Below are positions 15,917 to 23,783 of a stretch of DNA of 64,000 bases, in pieces. Below the pieces are notes generated by a model, which did no database searches, was not told the DNA's origin, and worked only from the letters and a program-made list of their open reading frames with translations. Each line of letters starts with the position of its first letter. Position 1 is the first letter of the stretch. Both the position numbers and the translations under genes were made by a program. The stretch is taken from NCBI GenBank assembly GCA_028280615.1, contig JANQLK010000058.1, forward strand, positions 1 through 64,000, given 5' to 3'. This DNA comes from Woeseiaceae bacterium. Lineage in GTDB: Bacteria > Pseudomonadota > Gammaproteobacteria > Steroidobacterales > Woeseiaceae.

Positions 15917-17094
15917 GCCGGCTCTGGGACAAGGGGCTGCCGCTCGACGAGCGCGTACTGCGCTACACGGCCGGCGAGGACCACGTGCTCGATGCGCGGC
16001 TCGTGGCCTACGACGTCCGCGGCTCGATCGCGCACGCGACGATGCTCGCGAGCGTGGGCCTGATCAGCGACGCCGACCGCGACGCCATTCGCGACGGCCT
16101 CGAAGCGCTCGAGGCAAGCTTCGACAAGGGTGAGTGGGAGATCACGCTGGCCGACGAGGACGTGCACACGGCGCTCGAAACGCGGCTGACAGCCGCGATC
16201 GGCGAGCCGGGCGGACGGCTGCACCTCGGCCGCTCGCGCAACGACCAGGTACTGACGGCCTTGAGGCTGTACCTGTCGGATGCCACCCAGGACCTGACAG
16301 AACGCCTCGCCAGGCTCCGCGAAGCCATCGCCGGTCTCGTCGAACGCCAGGGCGACGTCGCCCTGCCCGGCTACACGCACATGCAACACGCCATGCCGTC
16401 GTCGGTCGCGCTCTGGTGCGGCGGCTTCGACGAGGCATTCGAAGACGCCATCGACGGACTGGCCGCCGCCGCACGCCGCGCGCGCAAGAACCCGCTCGGC
16501 AGCGCCGCGGGCTATGGTACGCCGGGCCTGCCGCTGGATCGTTCCCGGACGACCGAGCTGCTCGGCTTCGAGAGCACCCAGGAGCCGGTCACGGCCGTGC
16601 AGCTCTCGCGCGGCAAGGCCGAAAGCACGCTGCTGTTCGAGATCACGCTGCTGCTCACGGACCTGGGCCGCATGGCATCCGACCTGTTGCTGTTCTACAC
16701 GCAGGAATTCGGCTACGTGACGCTGCCGTCCGACACGACGACGGGCTCGTCGATCATGCCGCAGAAGCGCAATCCCGACGTGCTCGAACTGCTGCGCGGC
16801 GCATCCTCGACGGCGCAGGCCTGCCTCGATGAGGCGCTGATGGTCACGGCCAAGTTGCCCTCGGGCTACCAGCGTGACCTGCAACGCCTGAAGTCGCCTC
16901 TGTTTCGCGGCATCGATCTCGCCGTCGACAGCGTCGACATCATGGCCCACGTTCTCGACGGCCTCGCCTTCGTCGAGGACAACATCGAGATCGACCCCGG
17001 CAGCCATGCTACCGAGGAGGCGTACCGGCTCGTGACCGAGGAGGGCATGGCGTTCCGCGACGCTTACCGCAAAATCGGTGAACGCTACAGGTAG
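15913..17094 (+). CDS. argH: Argininosuccinate lyase
   Basis: 393 residues of the fumarase/aspartase superfamily, with EDVHTALETRL, HLGRSRNDQVLTALRL, GYTHMQHAMPSS and the signature loop GSSIMPQKRNPDVLEL. It splits argininosuccinate to arginine and fumarate, the last step of the pathway. It is about 65 residues shorter than the E. coli enzyme, missing most of the C-terminal domain; the active-site motifs are all present, so it is probably a short natural form and not a truncation. The GTG start overlaps the argB stop. Last gene of the arginine operon. Confidence 0.93.
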   Translation: MSRLWDKGLPLDERVLRYTAGEDHVLDARLVAYDVRGSIAHATMLASVGLISDADRDAIRDGLEALEASFDKGEWEITLADEDVHTALETRLTAAIGEPGGRLHLGRSRNDQVLTALRLYLSDATQDLTERLARLREAIAGLVERQGDVALPGYTHMQHAMPSSVALWCGGFDEAFEDAIDGLAAAARRARKNPLGSAAGYGTPGLPLDRSRTTELLGFESTQEPVTAVQLSRGKAESTLLFEITLLLTDLGRMASDLLLFYTQEFGYVTLPSDTTTGSSIMPQKRNPDVLELLRGASSTAQACLDEALMVTAKLPSGYQRDLQRLKSPLFRGIDLAVDSVDIMAHVLDGLAFVEDNIEIDPGSHATEEAYRLVTEEGMAFRDAYRKIGERYR

Positions 17095-17097
17095 ACG

Positions 17098-17112
17098 GCC
17101 GATATAATCGGC
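17098..17112 (+). promoter_or_regulatory. TATAAT box embedded in a palindrome, upstream of lptM-polA
   Basis: GCCGAT-ATA-ATCGGC (17098-17112) is a perfect 6-bp inverted repeat and contains TATAAT at 17103-17108, just after the argH stop and 31 bases before lptM. No clear -35 is visible. A -10 box inside a palindrome suggests a promoter under repressor control. Confidence 0.4.
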
Positions 17113-17138
17113 ACCTGTCTCGAGCCGGACCCCTCCGC

Positions 17139-17318
17139 ATGACCAATCGCCGCGTCGTTTCGCTGTGCCTGCTGACGCTCCTGGCGCTCTTCGGCTGCGG
17201 TCAGAGCGGACCCTTGTATCTGCCGGGCGACCCGAGTGCCGTAGAGACGCCGCCGTCGATCGGCACCGTGATCGAGGGCGAGGAAGACGACGACGAGAGC
17301 GATGACGAGGGCCGGTGA
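17139..17318 (+). CDS. lptM: LptM (YifL)-type lipoprotein
   Basis: A 59-residue lipoprotein with positively charged N-terminus (MTNRR), hydrophobic core and lipobox LFGC with lipidated Cys20, followed at once by GQSGPLYLPGD, the hallmark of LptM/YifL. LptM associates with the LptDE translocon in the outer membrane and promotes its oxidative maturation. The C-terminus is a short acidic tail (EEDDDESDDEGR). The gene usually precedes lysA/dapF; here it sits between argH and polA. It is only 180 bases long but the motif makes it secure. Confidence 0.88.
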   Translation: MTNRRVVSLCLLTLLALFGCGQSGPLYLPGDPSAVETPPSIGTVIEGEEDDDESDDEGR

Positions 17319-17343
17319 GCGGCCGAGCGAAGCGGAGATCCCC

Positions 17344-20043
17344 ATGAGCAAACCGGACCTTGTACTGATCGACGGCTCGTCGTACCTGTACCGTGCCTAC
17401 CACGCCCTGCCCTCGCTCACCAACTCCTCGGGCGAAGCGACGGGCGCTCTGCACGGCGTACTCAACATGATCAACAAGCTGGTCCGCGAGCAGCCCGGCG
17501 CGCAGGTTGCCGTGGTGTTCGACGCGCCCGGCAAGACCTTTCGAGACGAGATCTTCGAGGACTACAAAGCCAACCGGCCGCCCATGCCCGACGACCTGCG
17601 CTCACAGATGCAACCGATTCTCGACGCCGTCGTTGCGATGGGCCTGCCGCTCCTGCGCGTGGAGGGCGTCGAGGCGGACGACGTGATCGGGACGCTTTGC
17701 AGGGCGGCGCGATCCTCGGGCAAGGCGGTGCTCGTCTCCACGGGTGACAAGGACATGGCGCAGCTCGTCGACGACGGCATCGCGCTCGTCAATACGATGA
17801 GCGACACGACGCTCGATCGCGACGGCGTCAAGCAGAAGTTCGATGTGTACCCCGAGCAGATCGTCGACTACCTGGCGCTGGTGGGCGACACGTCCGACAA
17901 CATACCGGGTGTTCCTAAGGTCGGTGCGAAGACGGCCGCAAAATGGCTGAAGCTATACGCCAGCGTTGACGGCATCATCGAGCATGCCGACGAGATCAAG
18001 GGCAAGGTCGGCGACAGCCTGCGGGACAGCATCGAGCAGCTCGAGCTGTCGCGAACGCTGACCGAAATCCGCTGCGACGTGGAACTGCCGGTCACGATTG
18101 ACGAACTCACGGCGAGCGACCCCGACATCGATGCGCTGAAAAAGCTGTACGAGCGCTACGAGCTGCGCACGCTTCTGCGACAGCTCGGTGAAGGCGTCGC
18201 CGAAGCCGAACAAACGGCGGAGGAATCGAATGAGAAAGGCGAGTACGAAACCGTGCTCGACTGGAAAGCGTTCGACGCATGGTTCGAGCGCATCGGGGCC
18301 GCGGACCTCGTCGCGCTGGATACCGAGACCACGAGCGTCAACTACATGGAGGCCGAGCTCGTTGGAATCTCGCTCGCGGTCGAGGCCGGCAAGGCCGCCT
18401 ATATCCCGGTCGCGCACGATTATCCTGGCGCGCCCGAACAGCTCCCGCGCGACGAGGTGCTCGAGCGTCTAAGGGACTGGCTCGAGGACGAGGCGCATAA
18501 GAAGGTTGGCCATCACCTGAAGTACGACGCCCACATATTTGCGCGCTACGGCATCGCTCTGGCGGGCATGGCTTTCGACACGATGCTCGAGTCCTATGTC
18601 TTGAACAGCGTCGCGACGCGCCACGACATGGATTCGGTCGCTCGTCACTACCTGGGCGTCGAGACGATCCACTACGAGGACGTAGCCGGCAAGGGTGCGA
18701 AACAGCTGACCTTCAACGAGGTCGACCTCGAGGCCGCGGCACCCTACGCGTCCGAGGACGCCGACATCACGCTCAGGCTGCACGAGTCGCTGTGGTCGGG
18801 ACTCGGTCAGGAGCCGGCACTCAGGTCGGTTTACGAGGAGATCGAGCAGCCGCTCGTTCCCGTGCTGTTGGCCATGGAAGAAACCGGGGTCCGCGTCGAC
18901 CGTGACATGCTGGCGAAACAGAGCCGCGAACTTGCGGCACGTATGGGCGAACTCGAAGCGGAAGCACATGACCTGGCCGGCGGCCCGTTCAACCTGGGAT
19001 CGCCGAAGCAGCTACAGGAGATTCTGTTCGAGCGCCTCGAGCTGCCGGTCATCCGCAAGACACCCAAGGGCCAGCCGTCGACAGCCGAGGACGTGCTGTC
19101 CGAGCTCGCGCACGACTACGACCTGCCGCGCGTCATCATCGAGTACCGGGGCGTGAGCAAGCTGCGCAGCACCTACACCGAGAAACTGCCGAAGCTCGTC
19201 GCCGAGGCGACCGGCCGGCTGCACACTTCCTACCACCAGGCCGTCGCCGCGACCGGCCGGCTTTCCTCGACCGATCCCAACCTGCAGAACATTCCGATCC
19301 GCACGCCCGAGGGCCGACGGATTCGCCAGGCGTTCGTGCCGCCCGATGGCTACCGGCTGCTCGCGGCCGACTATTCGCAGATCGAGCTCAGAATCATGGC
19401 CCACCTGTCCGGCGACGACGGACTTCTGGACGCGTTCGCGAGGGAGCTCGATGTGCATAGGGCGACGGCGGCGGAAGTCTTCGGCGAGTCTCTCGACGAC
19501 GTCACGGCCAGCCAGCGGCGCTCGGCGAAGGCGATCAACTTCGGCCTGATGTACGGCATGTCCGCATTCGGCCTCGCGCGCCAGCTCGACATCTCGCGGG
19601 GCGAGGCGCAGGAGTACGTCGACCTGTACTTCGATCGCTATCCGGGCGTCAAAGCTTACATGGACGGCATCCGCGAGTCGGCGCGCGACCGGGGATACGT
19701 CGAGACCGTGTTCGGCCGCCGGTTGTATCTGCCCGAGATCAAGGCGCGCAACGCGCAGCGCCGCCAGTACGCCGAGCGCAGCGCCATCAACGCGCCGATG
19801 CAGGGCACCGCGGCCGATATCATCAAGCGCGCGATGGTCTCGGTGCAGGGCTGGCTCGACGATGCGTCCAGCGGCGCGCGCATGATCATGCAGGTACACG
19901 ACGAACTCGTGCTGGAAGTGCCCGAAGACTCGGCCGAGAGCGTTCGCGACGAGGTCGTCGCGCGGATGAGCGCGGCCGCCGAGCTCAAGGTGCCGCTTGC
20001 GGTCGAGGCGGGGTTGGGCGACAACTGGGACGAGGCCCACTGA
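17344..20043 (+). CDS. polA: DNA polymerase I
   Basis: 899 residues with all three activities: an N-terminal 5' nuclease (LVLIDGSSYLYRAYHALP, VFDAPGKTFRDE, ADDVIGTL, STGDKDMAQLV, GVGD-type helix-hairpin-helix in GDTSDNIPGVPKVG), a 3'-5' exonuclease with intact D326-x-E (LDTETTS), and the polymerase domain (RLSSTDPNLQNIPIR, DYSQIELRIMAHLS, QRRSAKAINFGLMYGM, the final VHDELVLEVPED). It fills gaps and removes RNA primers in replication and repair. The ATG at 17344 is preceded by GGAG at 17334. The gap to lptM is 25 bases. Confidence 0.97.
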   Translation: MSKPDLVLIDGSSYLYRAYHALPSLTNSSGEATGALHGVLNMINKLVREQPGAQVAVVFDAPGKTFRDEIFEDYKANRPPMPDDLRSQMQPILDAVVAMGLPLLRVEGVEADDVIGTLCRAARSSGKAVLVSTGDKDMAQLVDDGIALVNTMSDTTLDRDGVKQKFDVYPEQIVDYLALVGDTSDNIPGVPKVGAKTAAKWLKLYASVDGIIEHADEIKGKVGDSLRDSIEQLELSRTLTEIRCDVELPVTIDELTASDPDIDALKKLYERYELRTLLRQLGEGVAEAEQTAEESNEKGEYETVLDWKAFDAWFERIGAADLVALDTETTSVNYMEAELVGISLAVEAGKAAYIPVAHDYPGAPEQLPRDEVLERLRDWLEDEAHKKVGHHLKYDAHIFARYGIALAGMAFDTMLESYVLNSVATRHDMDSVARHYLGVETIHYEDVAGKGAKQLTFNEVDLEAAAPYASEDADITLRLHESLWSGLGQEPALRSVYEEIEQPLVPVLLAMEETGVRVDRDMLAKQSRELAARMGELEAEAHDLAGGPFNLGSPKQLQEILFERLELPVIRKTPKGQPSTAEDVLSELAHDYDLPRVIIEYRGVSKLRSTYTEKLPKLVAEATGRLHTSYHQAVAATGRLSSTDPNLQNIPIRTPEGRRIRQAFVPPDGYRLLAADYSQIELRIMAHLSGDDGLLDAFARELDVHRATAAEVFGESLDDVTASQRRSAKAINFGLMYGMSAFGLARQLDISRGEAQEYVDLYFDRYPGVKAYMDGIRESARDRGYVETVFGRRLYLPEIKARNAQRRQYAERSAINAPMQGTAADIIKRAMVSVQGWLDDASSGARMIMQVHDELVLEVPEDSAESVRDEVVARMSAAAELKVPLAVEAGLGDNWDEAH

Positions 20044-20064
20044 CCGTCTGCCGACTCAGAACGA

Positions 20065-20108
20065 GTCTAAACAAAAATCGCATATTTATCAGAGATTTGT
20101 ATTTAGAC
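20065..20108. repeat. AT-rich inverted repeat after polA (possible operator)
   Basis: Left arm GTCTAAACAAAAATC (20065-20079) and right arm GATTTGTATTTAGAC (20094-20108) pair at 13 of 15 positions around an AT-rich centre. There is no T-run after it, so it is not a typical intrinsic terminator. It lies immediately upstream of the probable small RNA, so it may be a regulator site for that RNA or mark its promoter region. Confidence 0.5.
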
Positions 20109-20119
20109 GGGAACTAAAC

Positions 20120-20260
20120 CTGCGCGGCAGAATCTCAACTACCGAGTGCTAAAGCCACTCGCCTGCTTACCTCCCTTAAGCAGGCGTGCATGCGGTTTCC
20201 CCAAGCCGCTTGCTGCTTCTTGACCCCGGTCGTGTACCCGCACGCTTCCGGGGTTTTTTT
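20120..20260 (+). ncRNA. Probable small regulatory RNA with C-rich loops in the polA-engB gap
   Basis: Three consecutive stem-loops follow polA. Stem 1: CGCCTGCTTA (20160-20169) pairs perfectly with TAAGCAGGCG (20177-20186) around loop CCTCCCT. Stem 2: GCGGTTT (20192-20198) pairs with AAGCCGC (20203-20209) around loop CCCC. Stem 3 is an intrinsic terminator with an inner CGTG/CACG helix and loop TACCCG. This is the place where Spot 42 lies in E. coli and ErsA in Pseudomonas, and Xanthomonas sX13 is also a small RNA with C-rich loops. Such loops pair with G-rich ribosome binding sites. The 5' end is not resolved; about 140 nt is my estimate. Homology to those RNAs is inferred from position and architecture, not sequence identity. 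Confidence 0.72.
20223..20260 (+). terminator. Intrinsic terminator of the small RNA (and polA read-through)
   Basis: ACCCCGG (20223-20229) pairs with CCGGGGT (20248-20254), with an inner CGTG/CACG helix, followed by a run of seven T (20254-20260). It ends 18 bases before the stop of the convergent engB gene. Confidence 0.85.
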
Positions 20261-20278
20261 GTGCCCGGTTCCGCGGGG

Positions 20279-20863
20279 CTACGCCGTTGAGAGCATATCC
20301 TCCAGGCGCTGCCGGGCCTCCTCCTCGCCGTCCCGGTTCAATGCCGAGAAGAGCTGCACGGTCGCGCGCGTGCCCAGCGCCTTTCGGGTCGTAAGAAGTG
20401 CCGTGGCCGCCTGGCCGCGCTTGAGCTTGTCGGCCTTGGTCAGCAATACGTGGATCGGCAGTTCGACGCTCGCGGCGAATGCCAGCATACGCTCATCGAA
20501 CTCGGTCAGGCCGCGCCGGATGTCCACGACGAGGATCAATCCGCGCAGCGAACCGCGCGCTTCGAAGTAGGTCGACAACAGCACGCCCCAGTGCCGGCGC
20601 GTCGCATCGGAAACCTTCGCGTAGCCGTAGCCGGGCAGATCGACGAGCCGCCGCCCTGGCGCCAGGGCGAAGAAATTCACGAGCTGGGTGCGCCCCGGGG
20701 TCTTGCTCGTGCGGGCGAACCGCCGGCGATTGACGATGACGTTGATCGCGCTCGACTTGCCGGCGTTCGAGCGACCGGCGACGGCTACTTCCGCCCCTTC
20801 GTCAGGCACGAATTGACCAACGGCGTTGGCGCTCTTTATGAAGGCGGCGTCCGGATACATCAT
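20279..20863 (-). CDS. engB: Ribosome biogenesis GTP-binding protein EngB (YsxC/YihA)
   Basis: 194 residues, normal for EngB. GTPase motifs: G1 GRSNAGKSS, G2 TPGRTQ, G3 DLPGYGYA, G4 TKAD, G5 SALNRD. It is an essential GTPase needed for late 50S subunit assembly. The start at 20863 (MMYPDAAFIKSA) follows the family; the in-frame region upstream re-reads the divergent intergenic sequence. Convergent with polA and its small RNA, divergent from cytochrome c4, as in Pseudomonas and Xanthomonas. Confidence 0.94.
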   Translation of the reverse strand: MMYPDAAFIKSANAVGQFVPDEGAEVAVAGRSNAGKSSAINVIVNRRRFARTSKTPGRTQLVNFFALAPGRRLVDLPGYGYAKVSDATRRHWGVLLSTYFEARGSLRGLILVVDIRRGLTEFDERMLAFAASVELPIHVLLTKADKLKRGQAATALLTTRKALGTRATVQLFSALNRDGEEEARQRLEDMLSTA

Positions 20864-21081
20864 TGGAGTAAGTTCCGAGCTTTGTGTGTATAATTTCCGG
20901 CTGTGAATCATACCCGGCGCCACGGGTTCAAGGGCGCATCCCAGATACGTTTCCGGTTTCGGCGGCTCACGGCCGCTGTCCGGAGCGAGCGGCTCGAAAG
21001 AGGCGTTTTTGACGTGCGGGCCACCAGGGTACCCGGCGAGCGCCGACGCGAGTTGGTTTACGTAAAATTTGGTTCTATCAG

Positions 21082-21756
21082 ATGAAGAGAGTATCGATGA
21101 CAACGAGACGGCAATCCGCCCTTCGTCCGGGCGCGGTTTTCGGCGCGGTCCTGGCATTGAATGGCCTGCTGTTCCTGTCCGCACCCGCCGGCGCCGAGAG
21201 CCTGGTTGACGGCGACGCCGAGGCCGGCAAGGCGAAATCCATCACCTGCTCGGCGTGCCATGGCGCCGAAGGGGTCAGCGCCAACCCGCTGTGGCCCAAC
21301 CTTGCGGGCCAGGGCGCTCCGTACATCGTCGCGCAGCTCAAGAACTTCAAGCAAGGCCGCCGCAACAATGCCCTGATGAATGCCCAGGCGATGACCCTGT
21401 CCGATCAGGACATGATCGATCTCGCAGCGTACTTTGCGTCGCTGCCGCCGGCTGCGAAGGCGGTCGCCGATCCGTCTCTCGTCGACCGCGCCGAAGCCCT
21501 GTACCGCGGCGGCCACAACGAAAACGGCGTCCCTGCCTGCATTGCCTGTCACGGCCCGCAGGGTCGCGGCAATGCCGCTGCGGCCTACCCGGCGCTGAAC
21601 GGCCAGCATGCCGCCTATGCGGCCAAGACGCTCGCGGACTACGCCTCGGGTGAACGCAGGAGCGACCGGCAGGTCCAAATCATGCGCACGATCGCCGAGC
21701 GGTTGACGCAGGACGACCGTCAGGCACTGGCCTCGTATTTACAGGGACTCAAGTAG
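21082..21756 (+). CDS. Cytochrome c4 (dihaem, periplasmic)
   Basis: A 224-residue precursor with signal peptide (cut near APAGA/ES) and two haem sites, C56-S-A-C59-H and C153-I-A-C156-H, in two similar domains of about 90 residues each with downstream Met ligand regions (NAQAMTLSDQDM and the second domain's QVQIMRTIAERL). Cytochrome c4 shuttles electrons from the bc1 complex to terminal oxidases, notably cbb3. A second ATG at 21097 with GAGAG upstream is an equally possible start; it does not affect the mature protein. Directly followed by dsbA with no gap. Confidence 0.9.
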   Translation: MKRVSMTTRRQSALRPGAVFGAVLALNGLLFLSAPAGAESLVDGDAEAGKAKSITCSACHGAEGVSANPLWPNLAGQGAPYIVAQLKNFKQGRRNNALMNAQAMTLSDQDMIDLAAYFASLPPAAKAVADPSLVDRAEALYRGGHNENGVPACIACHGPQGRGNAAAAYPALNGQHAAYAAKTLADYASGERRSDRQVQIMRTIAERLTQDDRQALASYLQGLK

Positions 21757-22635
21757 ATGGAATCACCGAGCATCGCCCAACGTTTCGCGCTCAGCGCACT
21801 GGCTGCTTTCGCGGTCGTCTTCGTCGCAGGCTGCGGCGGCGGCGAACAGCCGCAGGAAACCGCCGATGCGGCCGTCGATACCGACGCGGCCGTCGCCGAA
21901 CAGGCGCAGGCCGCCGAAGGAGATGGGTCGGACATCGCCACGGTTGACGATGAGTCGCTCGAGGTCGTTGAGGAATCCGCCGCCGAGCCCGAGGACACGG
22001 GCGAGGAAGCTATCGTCCTCGCGCGCGCCGACACGCCGGCCGCGACGATCGACTTCAAGTACGACGAGGGCACCCACTACACGCGCCTCGTGCCGACGCA
22101 GCCGACCGTGGGTGGCGCAGACAAGGTCGAGGTGGTCGAAGTTTTCTGGTACGGCTGCCCGCACTGCCTGACGCTGGAGCCCTACCTCGCCCGCTGGGAA
22201 GAGTCGAAGCCTGCGGCGGTACGCTTCGTGCGTATGCCGGCCATGTGGAACGAGGTCTTAAGAAAACATGCGCAGCTGTTCTATACCGAGCAGGCGCTCG
22301 TGCGCAGTGGGGTCATTTCCGACCCGGCCGCGTTCCGCGCGGCCGTGTTCTCGGCCTACCACGCGCAGGGCAACAGGCTCCTGACCGACGCGGCCATCCA
22401 GGCACACTTCGAACGCTTCGGTGTCGGCGAGGACGAGTTCAACAAGGCCTGGAACTCGTTCGAGGTTGCGCAACAGATGCGCAAGGCCGCGGACCTGACG
22501 CGCCGCTATGGCGTCTCGGCCGTGCCGGCCGTCGTCGTCAACGGCAAGTTCCGTACCGGCGGCCAGCAGGCAGGCGGCTACGACGAACTGATCGAGGTCA
22601 TCGACGAACTCGTCGTCCGGGAAAGCGCGCGCTAG
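21757..22635 (+). CDS. dsbA: DsbA-type thiol:disulfide interchange lipoprotein
   Basis: 292 residues, about 85 longer than soluble DsbA. The N-terminus is a lipoprotein signal (VFVAGC, lipobox V-A-G-C) followed by an Ala/Glu/Asp-rich linker of roughly 70 residues, then a DsbA fold with active site C134-P-H-C137 (FWYGCPHC), KHAQLFYTEQAL helix and cis-Pro loop VSAVPAVVVNGKF. It should introduce disulfides into periplasmic proteins while tethered to a membrane. The CPHC motif is that of oxidising DsbA. It begins right after cytochrome c4, an arrangement found in related genomes. The stop adjoins a short dispersed repeat. Confidence 0.9.
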   Translation: MESPSIAQRFALSALAAFAVVFVAGCGGGEQPQETADAAVDTDAAVAEQAQAAEGDGSDIATVDDESLEVVEESAAEPEDTGEEAIVLARADTPAATIDFKYDEGTHYTRLVPTQPTVGGADKVEVVEVFWYGCPHCLTLEPYLARWEESKPAAVRFVRMPAMWNEVLRKHAQLFYTEQALVRSGVISDPAAFRAAVFSAYHAQGNRLLTDAAIQAHFERFGVGEDEFNKAWNSFEVAQQMRKAADLTRRYGVSAVPAVVVNGKFRTGGQQAGGYDELIEVIDELVVRESAR

Positions 22636-22651
22636 CTAGTGTCCTGAGTCA
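22636..22651 (+). repeat. CTAGTGTCCTGAGTCA dispersed repeat, copy 1
   Basis: The 16 bases CTAGTGTCCTGAGTCA start right after the dsbA stop codon and contribute the stop (TCA on this strand) of the convergent L,D-transpeptidase. The same 16 bases occur at 27957-27972 and the first 11 form both ends of the palindrome at 59564-59612. Probably the terminal repeat of a small mobile element. Confidence 0.6.
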
Positions 22652-23602
22652 GCCGTTGTCCTCGGCGACGATTCGAAACGAACCGTCGGCCTCGCGCCGC
22701 CAGTAGAGCCGCTTCACGAGTTCGCGGGTCTTGCCGTTCTTCGCGATCGTGGTCTGTCGGAAGCGGCTCAGGTAGAGATTCTCGTACTCGGGATCGCCGA
22801 GCAGCGTTAGGTCGTCGATCTCGATGTCGACAGCGCCGCGTTCGGCGAACCCGCGGTACTTGAGCGCCGCCCAATCCGCCACGTCCATGCCCCGGTAGCG
22901 AAAGTCGTCCGCGTACATTGACAGGTAGCCATGCAGGTTGCCGGCCGCCGCGCTGTCGATCCACGCTGTCAGCGCATTCCTGAGTCCCGCACGCAGCGCC
23001 TCGACCTCACCGGGCTCGGCGTAGGCCTGTTCGCGCGTCACGATCACGGGCGTCGTCAACGGCACGAGCCGCATGAGCAGCAATGCGAGGTCTTCGTTGG
23101 GCAGCGCGATACAGCCGTCCGTGTCGAGATACGGCCGCTGCTCCGGGCCCGGCTTCACGCCGTGGACCCAGATTCCGTCGCCCGTTCGCCGGTTTCGCCG
23201 ATCCCACGCGTTCGGGTAGTCGAGCGGGAACGCGGCTATGCCGTACTTCTCGTCCATGCGCGTGGTATCCAGCCGATCGACGACGAAGTAGATCCCGAGC
23301 GGGGTACGCCGATCCCAGGCACGCTCCTTGCCCGTGCCGTTCTCGCCGATCGACATATAGCCCTCGCCCGCGAGTGTGAGCGTGCCGCCGTCGTTCGAGT
23401 AGCGCAGGAACGTCGACGCGCCCGTATCGGCGACGTACACGTCGGCGACCGAGTCGGGCAACTCGATCAGGTAGGCGGGGAGCCGTTGCCCGGGCTCGGC
23501 GACGGCGTCGGCCAACAGCAGCGCGGTGCAAAGCGCCGCGATGCTCGCATACCGCCTGCGGGCCACCCCGCCGGCGAATACCTGTCGAATCGACACCCGC
23601 AT
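22649..23602 (-). CDS. L,D-transpeptidase/carboxypeptidase of the Csd6/Pgp2 type
   Basis: 317 residues with a signal peptide (SIAALCTALLLADAVAEP), a YkuD catalytic domain whose active site reads IWVHGVKPG ... DTDGC164IALPN, and a C-terminal NTF2-like domain (ALRAGLRNALTAWIDSAAAGN... to the end). This order is found in Helicobacter Csd6 and Campylobacter Pgp2, which trim peptidoglycan peptides and affect cell shape; other YkuD proteins make 3-3 cross-links. The ATG at 23602 is followed by the charged n-region; upstream in-frame sequence belongs to the RND promoter. Convergent with dsbA. Confidence 0.85.
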   Translation of the reverse strand: MRVSIRQVFAGGVARRRYASIAALCTALLLADAVAEPGQRLPAYLIELPDSVADVYVADTGASTFLRYSNDGGTLTLAGEGYMSIGENGTGKERAWDRRTPLGIYFVVDRLDTTRMDEKYGIAAFPLDYPNAWDRRNRRTGDGIWVHGVKPGPEQRPYLDTDGCIALPNEDLALLLMRLVPLTTPVIVTREQAYAEPGEVEALRAGLRNALTAWIDSAAAGNLHGYLSMYADDFRYRGMDVADWAALKYRGFAERGAVDIEIDDLTLLGDPEYENLYLSRFRQTTIAKNGKTRELVKRLYWRREADGSFRIVAEDNG

Positions 23603-23633
23603 GCCCGGATGGTAACCGCGGCGGAGAACGGGC

Positions 23634-23707
23634 ACCAAACCTTTATACCATTTGGTTCTATGTAACGTTTTCGGGCGTTCCCGGAGCAGCCGAGCGAAAC
23701 GTTTTCG
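23634..23707 (+). promoter_or_regulatory. Control region of the RND pump with repeated sites
   Basis: ACCAAA (23634-23639) and TTTGGT (23651-23656) form an inverted repeat around an AT-rich centre containing TATACC. Further down, AACGTTTTCG occurs twice (23664-23673 and 23698-23707) as direct copies 34 bases apart; the second lies in the near-palindrome CGAAACGTTTTCG. Pumps of this class are usually controlled by a local repressor, but no regulator gene is adjacent. The sites are candidates only. Confidence 0.4.
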
Positions 23708-23783
23708 TTCCCTGCCGCATCTAGAACTACGGGAAGGGCGAAAGCGAAAAACAAGATCCGGGGATCGAGGGGGCCGCGAGACA

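Noticed and set aside
20889..20894. TATAAT between engB and cytochrome c4 as the c4 promoter
   Set aside because: It is almost 190 bases from the c4 start and has no -35 at proper spacing, so I do not list it as a feature.
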